Positions 52,660 to 58,002 of a stretch of 58,002 nucleotides of DNA are shown here, piece by piece (positions within the stretch are counted from its first letter, which is position 1; each line of letters begins with the position of its first letter). Below the pieces are notes generated by a model. That model saw only the letters and a list, made by a program, of their open reading frames with translations, searched no databases and was not told the origin of the DNA. The stretch lies in NCBI GenBank assembly GCA_021822985.1, contig JAKAPZ010000003.1, forward strand, positions 1 through 58,002, read 5' to 3'. Made by a program: the position numbers and the translations under genes. The stretch comes from Thermoplasmata archaeon. Lineage in GTDB: Archaea; Thermoplasmatota; Thermoplasmata; Thermoplasmatales; Thermoplasmataceae.

Positions 52660-53838
52660 TCACACAGAATTTTTGGAAGATTCCATAGCCATGAACTTTG
52701 GTATCGCGATGAAAGAGAATGCAGTTATCGGGAGCATTGCGAGTCCAATATAAATAAAAACTACATTCACAGGAACGTAAATTGATACAAAAGAGAATAT
52801 TGCAGCCATGACCGGGGTAGAACCACTCACAAAAACCCTCAGGAAAGCCATGACCTTCCCATATATTTCATTGGGCACTACACCCATAAGTTTTGCAGTG
52901 AGGGGTATGTTGATAATTGGAAGGAGAATCCCCAGAATAAGGGACATTGCGATATCAACGATTTCAAACCTGCTGATTCCAAGAGTTAGCAAAATTGGTG
53001 AAAATCCCAATAGGAAAAGCGATATCCTAAAGCCATTTTTTCCGGTAGCTGGAAACATTTTAGATATTGCTGACCCGAATATTCCGCCTATGGATATGGA
53101 GGCTACAAAAATTGTGTAATAAAGAGCTGATGACTTAAGGACTATATAGAAAAGCCCGGATGAATAGACATCAATTGATTCGAAAAGACCGTTAATTGCA
53201 AAACCAACAATCAAAAATCCCAGAATTTTCCTGTAAAAATAAATGGCTGAACGCATTTCCTTCATTCCTGTTCCTTCGCCTGATGTAGAGGATTCCTCCC
53301 TGGCAATAGAAGAGGTGAGAAAGGAAGCAAATACGATCAATAAGAGGATTATTGGGAAATATAGGCGGAAGTATATGATGCACACACCTCCAAGGGCAGT
53401 CCCAATGAGATTAGATGCAGATACAGTTCCCTGTGTGAATGAATTGGCGTCATGATACTGCTTTTCGTCAAGATGCTTCTTGATTGTTGCACTGAAAGAG
53501 TCACCTTTCATTGTCACTCCCAGAGTCAAAAGCGCCATGCTGGAATAAACAAAAATCAGTGAATAACCAAAAAATATAAAAATTGCAGAAGAAATTCCTA
53601 TTAATGTTCCCAGAAGTCCGATCACAGTACTGTTCTTTCTGTCAATCATATGGCCTATAGGCAGGGAAAAGGAAAGAGATGTGACCAGATAAATTGTTGC
53701 CAACATTCCGGCAAAAAAAACAGAATCATAATCTGTAACGATGATCCAGAGAAAAAATATGACAAAAGAATTGAATGCGATGCTTAACAGCACCCTCGAC
53801 ACAAGAAGTCTGTAAAAAAGTGGTGTCAGTGATGCCAT
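52660..53838 (-). CDS. MFS transporter
   Basis: 392 aa, 12 membrane segments. Loop 2-3 motif SLPIGHMIDRKNSTVIG near residue 58. The middle linker is short and charged (REESSTSGEGTGMKEM near 180). Exporter-like; substrate unknown. tRNA-Arg lies 80 bp beyond its stop. The region 53839-53962 to the next divergent gene is AT-rich promoter DNA. Confidence 0.85.
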   Translation of the reverse strand: MASLTPLFYRLLVSRVLLSIAFNSFVIFFLWIIVTDYDSVFFAGMLATIYLVTSLSFSLPIGHMIDRKNSTVIGLLGTLIGISSAIFIFFGYSLIFVYSSMALLTLGVTMKGDSFSATIKKHLDEKQYHDANSFTQGTVSASNLIGTALGGVCIIYFRLYFPIILLLIVFASFLTSSIAREESSTSGEGTGMKEMRSAIYFYRKILGFLIVGFAINGLFESIDVYSSGLFYIVLKSSALYYTIFVASISIGGIFGSAISKMFPATGKNGFRISLFLLGFSPILLTLGISRFEIVDIAMSLILGILLPIINIPLTAKLMGVVPNEIYGKVMAFLRVFVSGSTPVMAAIFSFVSIYVPVNVVFIYIGLAMLPITAFSFIAIPKFMAMESSKNSV

Positions 53839-53962
53839 CCAAGATTTAATACATTTAATTATAAAAATCTTATTGTTTGTAATATATATTATTAAGCACT
53901 TTAAAATATATCAAAATTGAGAAAATCAATCAAATTAATATAAAAAGATTCGATTATGATAT

Positions 53963-54349
53963 GTGAAGAATTGGAGCGCCCATTTTATCTTTGATCCCTC
54001 TTTTAAATGGAAAAGTCTGGAAAAAGTGTTTCCTGACATATTTCATATAATTAAAGGAGAAAAGGAACTTTCCCAGGAAGAGGAACAACACTATACCGTG
54101 AAACTTGAACTTAACTTGAGGGAAATAGCCAATGACAAAAAGCCAATTGGACTGCATTCTGAGGAAACCGGCCTTACTCTGATTTTTCCCCTGGACAGGA
54201 TCGAGATGACTGTCACGTACAACTATTCTTCAGAATCTGTTTATGATGCAGCCGAGTCCATATCCAAGCTGCTCAAGGCAAAAAAGATAAAGTTCAAGCT
54301 GGAATATGACAGAATGAAACTTATTGAGATCATAAAGGATAGAAAGTGA
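53963..54349 (+). CDS. Hypothetical protein
   Basis: 128 aa from GTG 53963, soluble, alpha/beta. Charged surface segments (KGEKELSQEEEQH) and an ending of alternating strands and helices (MTVTYNYSSESVYDAAESISKLLKAKKIKFKLEYD). Family not recognised. Convergent with the geranylgeranyl reductase, 3 nt between stops. Confidence 0.6.
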   Translation: MKNWSAHFIFDPSFKWKSLEKVFPDIFHIIKGEKELSQEEEQHYTVKLELNLREIANDKKPIGLHSEETGLTLIFPLDRIEMTVTYNYSSESVYDAAESISKLLKAKKIKFKLEYDRMKLIEIIKDRK

Positions 54350-54352
54350 GCC

Positions 54353-55396
54353 CTAAAGGCCACCAAACATCTTTTTCTTTATTGGCATAGGCATGATCTT
54401 TGCCAGAGTCATCAGCCGCCCTATGGATTTTGCACCATTCCTGTTCATTCTTCTATGCAGGTTATGATGCTTCATCAACCATGGTCTTATTTCTGAATCC
54501 CACTTTGCCTGATACTGCTGCGGATTGTCACTGATGGCTGCAAGTGCTGCTTCTTTGCCTGTCCAGAATGCTCCCTGAAGGCCTCCGGCCGTTGTATTTA
54601 GAACTGCGTTGATCATGTCACCGGTGTACATCCTGTTTTCCTCTATAACGGTTTCAAGAGGCATGCCCAATGGAATCTGGTGTGCCATTGTGGAGATCAT
54701 TTCTCCCTTTATCTCTGGAAATTTCTCCTGGAACCTGTACAGAACATCCTTCGGCTGTTCCCCCTTCAGAGGGTAGAAGCAAACACCAATTTTTCTTGAA
54801 TTTCCTGATTCAGAAAAGTCCCAGAAATATCCGCCTGGTGCATCATCACTGAACCATAAAATCATCTGAAAATCATCTCTTGCAGGAGCCCTTCTAATTT
54901 CCTCATATGCAACCAGAACTTCATTCCTCTGCAATTTCTTTCCGAAGGTTGATTGGGGGCCAGCGGCCATTATGATGTGCTTTGCAGTATATGTTTCGTT
55001 TTCTGTCTTCACTGTGTTTCCTGAAACCCCGTTGACTCTTGCATTCATCTTAATGTTGAGGTTACCGGCAAATTTCTCGGCAAGGAATTTTTCATAATTG
55101 GTAAAATTGTACACAAGCCCTACTGTTCTGCCAAAATTCAGATCAATTCTCCCTTTTTTGTCAGTTCTGAAACTCATGCTTGAAATCTCGGCATCTATAA
55201 TCTCAGGATTCTCAGGCATCCCTATTCTTCTAACCCATTCAAGAGAGACAGCTCCCGTAGATCTAACAGGGACTCCTATCTCTTTCTTCTTGTCCAGAAT
55301 AAGATAGTTCTTGCCATTTCTTTCAAGCACTGCACCAGCAGAGAGCCCTGCCGTTCCAGCACCAATTATTATTGCATCATAATCAAAATCTGTCAA
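54353..55396 (-). CDS. Geranylgeranyl reductase family flavoprotein
   Basis: 347 aa from TTG 55396; no ATG occurs before the FAD motif. GxGxxG in DAIIIGAGTAGLSAGAVLERNG (residues 6-27). VPVRSTGAVSLEWV near 41 and MYTGDMINAVLNTTAGGLQGAFWTG near 276 (second FAD contact) match the archaeal lipid reductases that saturate geranylgeranyl chains. Several paralogues are usual, so this one may act on another prenyl substrate. Confidence 0.87.
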   Translation of the reverse strand: MTDFDYDAIIIGAGTAGLSAGAVLERNGKNYLILDKKKEIGVPVRSTGAVSLEWVRRIGMPENPEIIDAEISSMSFRTDKKGRIDLNFGRTVGLVYNFTNYEKFLAEKFAGNLNIKMNARVNGVSGNTVKTENETYTAKHIIMAAGPQSTFGKKLQRNEVLVAYEEIRRAPARDDFQMILWFSDDAPGGYFWDFSESGNSRKIGVCFYPLKGEQPKDVLYRFQEKFPEIKGEMISTMAHQIPLGMPLETVIEENRMYTGDMINAVLNTTAGGLQGAFWTGKEAALAAISDNPQQYQAKWDSEIRPWLMKHHNLHRRMNRNGAKSIGRLMTLAKIMPMPIKKKMFGGL

Positions 55397-55484
55397 TATG
55401 AGGCAATTGCAGCATATATTAAACTTTTTTCATTCTGATTCACCGATTCAAAAAGTTTTTGGATGATTTACCCCATATTCAAGG

Positions 55485-55585
55485 AATGGCTGTATGGCTT
55501 AATAAAAAGATGACTAGCAGAATTGAGGTTAATTTCTGGGCTTTCTTAAGATTAACCTCAAGTTAAAGTGCCGCCAACAGCCATT
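55485..55585. repeat. Nested inverted repeat in intergenic DNA
   Basis: Outer arms AATGGCTGT (55485-55493) and ACAGCCATT (55577-55585), a GGC/GCC step inside, and inner arms TTGAGGTTAAT (55523-55533) and ATTAACCTCAA (55551-55561) around a 17-nt loop. All lie within the 268-bp gap between the reductase and MBL genes. May be a structured RNA, a miniature inverted-repeat element or an operator. No target-site duplication is evident. Confidence 0.6.
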
Positions 55586-55664
55586 TTAGCAATGAAGTCA
55601 CACCCCAATTGTCAGATTAAACTTTGTTCTTAAAAAAACAAATATTGAATAAAATAGATTATTG

Positions 55665-56633
55665 ATGAATACATTGGGAGCTATGAATCCTGAGATCAAA
55701 ATGTACACAGTCCCTATAACCATAAGGGCCCTCAAATTTGCATCTGTTTACAAAATAAAGACGGAAAATGGCACATATCTGATTGATGCCGGGATGGATG
55801 CTGCAGGTTCTGATTTTCTTGCCAATAATGGCGTTGATTTCTCTGAAATTGATGGAATTCTGCTCACTCATCTCCACATTGATCATCTCGGGGGAGGAGT
55901 GGTTGCCAGTGAAAAATATGGGGTTCCCCTATACATTGGGAAAGATGATCTTGAATTCATACTGAAGATGCAGAATGATGTGGAAGGTTATGCAATAAAT
56001 GATGAAAAACTTCTCGCGATGAGTGGCGTGCCGGATCCTTCTTCTCTTGCATTCAGAAAGGAGAATCCTGTATTTGCAAAACTTGATGAATATGTCAAAC
56101 TTTCAATCAACAGCTTTGAAAAATTGCCAGAATCAAAGACCGGCATTGGCTATCTTGATACCCCGGGCCACTCGCCTGGATCTACATGCTTCATCCCGAC
56201 AGGCACAGACATCATATTCACAGGTGATCATATTCTGGAGAAAATTACTCCAAACATTAGCTATTATGATGGTGTGACGAATTTTCTTGGCCAGTATATT
56301 GACAGCCTGAAAAAGACTGCACTCCTACATGTCAATAATGCATATCCAGGACATGGGGGCCCCTTCAGCAATGTGAAGGGAAGGATTGAATCCCTGCTTG
56401 AACACCACACTTTAAGAATGGAAGAAATACATAAAATTCTTGAAGGAAAAATGATGACTGCATACGACATCGCATGCAACATGACATGGAGCAGGGACAG
56501 AAAATTGGATTCTATGAATCACATGGAGAGAAAATTCGCCATAGGGGAGGCCATATCTCATTTGCGGCATATGGAATCCATAGGTATGTGTTCCACTGTG
56601 GAGAAAAATGATCTCATACTGTACAAGAATTGA
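55665..56633 (+). CDS. Metallo-beta-lactamase-fold hydrolase
   Basis: 322 aa from ATG 55665 (TTG 55662 or ATG 55683 are alternatives). Metal motif THLHIDHLGGG near residue 68. Further ligands in DTPGHSPGST near 170, FTGDHIL near 190 and NAYPGHGGP near 230, plus a C-terminal winged-helix-like tail as in the LACTB2/glyoxalase-II-like group. Probably a thioesterase or lactonase; substrate unknown. Confidence 0.87.
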   Translation: MNTLGAMNPEIKMYTVPITIRALKFASVYKIKTENGTYLIDAGMDAAGSDFLANNGVDFSEIDGILLTHLHIDHLGGGVVASEKYGVPLYIGKDDLEFILKMQNDVEGYAINDEKLLAMSGVPDPSSLAFRKENPVFAKLDEYVKLSINSFEKLPESKTGIGYLDTPGHSPGSTCFIPTGTDIIFTGDHILEKITPNISYYDGVTNFLGQYIDSLKKTALLHVNNAYPGHGGPFSNVKGRIESLLEHHTLRMEEIHKILEGKMMTAYDIACNMTWSRDRKLDSMNHMERKFAIGEAISHLRHMESIGMCSTVEKNDLILYKN

Positions 56634-56684
56634 AACACACACACTATGCAAAATTTATTAATGTTGTTACATTTTCACCCTGTT

Positions 56685-56758
56685 GCCGTCGTAGCTCAGC
56701 ATGGTAGAGCGTGTGCTTGGTAAGCACAAGGTCGCGGGATCGAATCCCGTCGGCGGCT
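56685..56758 (+). tRNA. tRNA-Thr (anticodon GGT)
   Basis: The acceptor GCCGTCG (56685-56691) pairs with CGGCGGC (56751-56757) with one G-U step, discriminator U. Anticodon arm TGTGC-TTGGTAA-GCACA with anticodon GGT. T-loop ATCGAAT. AAATTTATTAA about 30 nt upstream is a likely TATA box. Confidence 0.96.
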
Positions 56759-56877
56759 CTCTTATAAATTTAAAGAACTGCACATCAATCTTGCTATTAT
56801 AGAATGCTTTTCAAGTTTTGATGCGTGTTAAAGATAGATGGAAGAAGATATTCCTTGTTCCTGCAATATCACATTGC

Positions 56878-58002
56878 CTAAATTGCTTCTTCCATGATTT
56901 CCTTGGCTTCGACTGAAGTTTCAGCTGATGCCGATTTCCTGAAATTTACCGACTTAAGTGTCAGAATTGAGAATATAAGCAATGAGAGAGAAAGTATCCA
57001 GACGCCATAATAAAGAACTATTATGCCGATTATTATTCCAATGACGGAAAAAATAACCTCAATGTAGTCACTCCTGTCCATTTTTAAATCTGTATAATAT
57101 TTCATGTCAGTGGATGAATTCATCCCTCTTTTCGGTGTCCTGAAGAAATTCCCCCTCTTCCCCATAATGCCATTGGTAAAACCTATGGCAGCTCTTGTTA
57201 TCATGCATGCAGTGGTATATGACAACAGCGGAATCATTATTCCATTTTTAAAATTCAGGATATTCTGGACTTTAAGAGCATATGCGCCTGAAAGGTAAAA
57301 CAGAACAGTCGGAATTAAAAGAATTGCCACATAAATGGGGCTGCTGAAAATTGAACTGGAAGGGGCCTCGATTTGAAAAATTACAGCAAAAGCAGAAATA
57401 AATGTTGTTACCAGCCAGCTGACGTTTGAGTATGGGGCAAAGAATATATTGAAAAGTATAAACTTGTTCCTTATTGAAACATCTTTTGCGTTCACCGTGC
57501 TCCTGAACCTGTCGATCTCAAGTTTTGTCCATCCCTGCTGGACACGTGCTACCTGCTTTTTCCATGTCTCGAGAGTGGAAGGATCTTCACTCATTATCCT
57601 TGAATTGCTGAGATATATCCCTCTTGTTCCATTCAGGTAAATTTTCCATGAAAGATCTGCATCCTCAGTAATGGTGTGTTCTGACCATCCACCAACCTCC
57701 CTCAATACTGAGGTTTTGATCAGAGTGAATCCTCCCTGCAGGGAAAATGGGAGATTAAGCCTGTATGAACCCATCTTTGACAGCATATCACCCATGTCCT
57801 GTGATAATGCAAAAAGCTGTGTAATCCTGTTGAAGTACCTGTTATAATGTCCCACCCTGTATGAAACGAAAGACGTGTTTTTATGAGTTAGGATGGCATG
57901 TATTCCTTTTTTAAGCGTCTCTGGCTTTACTCTTGAATCTGCATCCAGAAGGAGTGTGTATTCGCCTGTTACCTGAAGAAGTGCCTTATTAAGGGCCCCG
58001 CT
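56878..58002 (-). CDS. Family 2 membrane glycosyltransferase, 5' end beyond window
   Basis: The frame is open to the right edge, so the start is outside the window; 374 codons are visible. LLLDADSRV near the edge carries the D-x-D site, then GGWSEHTITEDADLSWK (TED acid) and QQGW (Q/R-x-x-W) complete the processive GT2 set. Four or five membrane segments follow. Likely a polysaccharide synthase or polyprenyl-linked sugar transferase. Confidence 0.88.
   Translation of the reverse strand, partial: SGALNKALLQVTGEYTLLLDADSRVKPETLKKGIHAILTHKNTSFVSYRVGHYNRYFNRITQLFALSQDMGDMLSKMGSYRLNLPFSLQGGFTLIKTSVLREVGGWSEHTITEDADLSWKIYLNGTRGIYLSNSRIMSEDPSTLETWKKQVARVQQGWTKLEIDRFRSTVNAKDVSIRNKFILFNIFFAPYSNVSWLVTTFISAFAVIFQIEAPSSSIFSSPIYVAILLIPTVLFYLSGAYALKVQNILNFKNGIMIPLLSYTTACMITRAAIGFTNGIMGKRGNFFRTPKRGMNSSTDMKYYTDLKMDRSDYIEVIFSVIGIIIGIIVLYYGVWILSLSLLIFSILTLKSVNFRKSASAETSVEAKEIMEEAI

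Noticed and set aside
1-58002. CRISPR array or cas genes
   Set aside because: No regularly spaced direct repeats and no Cas-like proteins; the only repeats are the few tRNA-Cys-end copies, spaced irregularly by 0.8-3.4 kb.

Overview
The window looks like chromosome of an archaeon of the Thermoplasmatales (Ferroplasma/Cuniculiplasma-like acidophiles). The evidence is an archaeal SRP RNA and SRP19, archaeal aIF5A, S8e, PriL and archaeal-type riboflavin synthase and FAD synthetase, a geranylgeranyl-reductase-family flavoprotein, tRNA genes without encoded CCA, leaderless starts about 20-30 nt behind TATA boxes mixed with GGTGA-type Shine-Dalgarno sites, and sequon-rich surface proteins. The genus is an inference; no 16S gene is present.

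Layout. 1-2.0 kb: SPFH/zinc-ribbon operon. 2.1-4.0 kb: DUF2079 membrane protein gene broken by one frameshift. 4.1-6.1 kb: riboflavin/FAD operon ribB-ribL-ribC-ribH. 6.2-11.1 kb: RimI-like acetyltransferase, HD phosphohydrolase lying directly behind the SRP RNA gene, agmatinase overlapping aIF5A, a polytopic membrane protein and tRNA-Pro. 11.1-18.9 kb: a decayed accessory island between tRNA-Pro and tRNA-Cys. It has four toxin-antitoxin-type loci, a vapC pseudogene, an IS remnant, a truncated regulator joined to a broken MFS exporter, and repeats copying the 3' end of the tRNA-Cys gene. 19.1-20.7 kb: two small membrane proteins and a tandem rhodanese. 20.7-28.5 kb: glycan genes (three glycosyltransferases, a sugar epimerase, a second DUF2079 protein, a GT-C enzyme). 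28.6-34.9 kb: MFS exporter, ribbon-helix-helix operon, pyrBI, an esterase-like hydrolase, tRNA-Thr(UGU), a GNAT protein. 34.9-37.9 kb: an unrecognised three-gene cluster. 38.1-45.9 kb: DUF4382 protein, sugar-nucleotide pyrophosphorylase, ABC exporter with an Fe-S-type regulator, S8e-SRP19, PriL, PepQ, hydrolase. 46-54.3 kb: CoA-disulfide reductase, histidine phosphatase, flavin reductase, MsrA-MsrB, ABC exporter, sequon-rich surface protein, tRNA-Arg, MFS. 54.3-58.0 kb: geranylgeranyl reductase, a nested inverted repeat, MBL hydrolase, tRNA-Thr(GGU), and a GT2 glycosyltransferase cut by the window end.

How the genes work together. The core is housekeeping (flavin, pyrimidine, translation, SRP, priming), redox repair (MsrA/B, CoA-disulfide reductase) and surface glycan building. 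The most unusual part is the island. Copies of a motif made of 13 bp of the tRNA-Cys 3' end followed by an 18-bp palindrome lie on one side of the tRNA, in the tRNA's orientation, each delimiting one to three small genes. This reads as repeated integration, or cassette accretion, at tRNA-Cys by an undescribed small element whose recombinase is not in the window.
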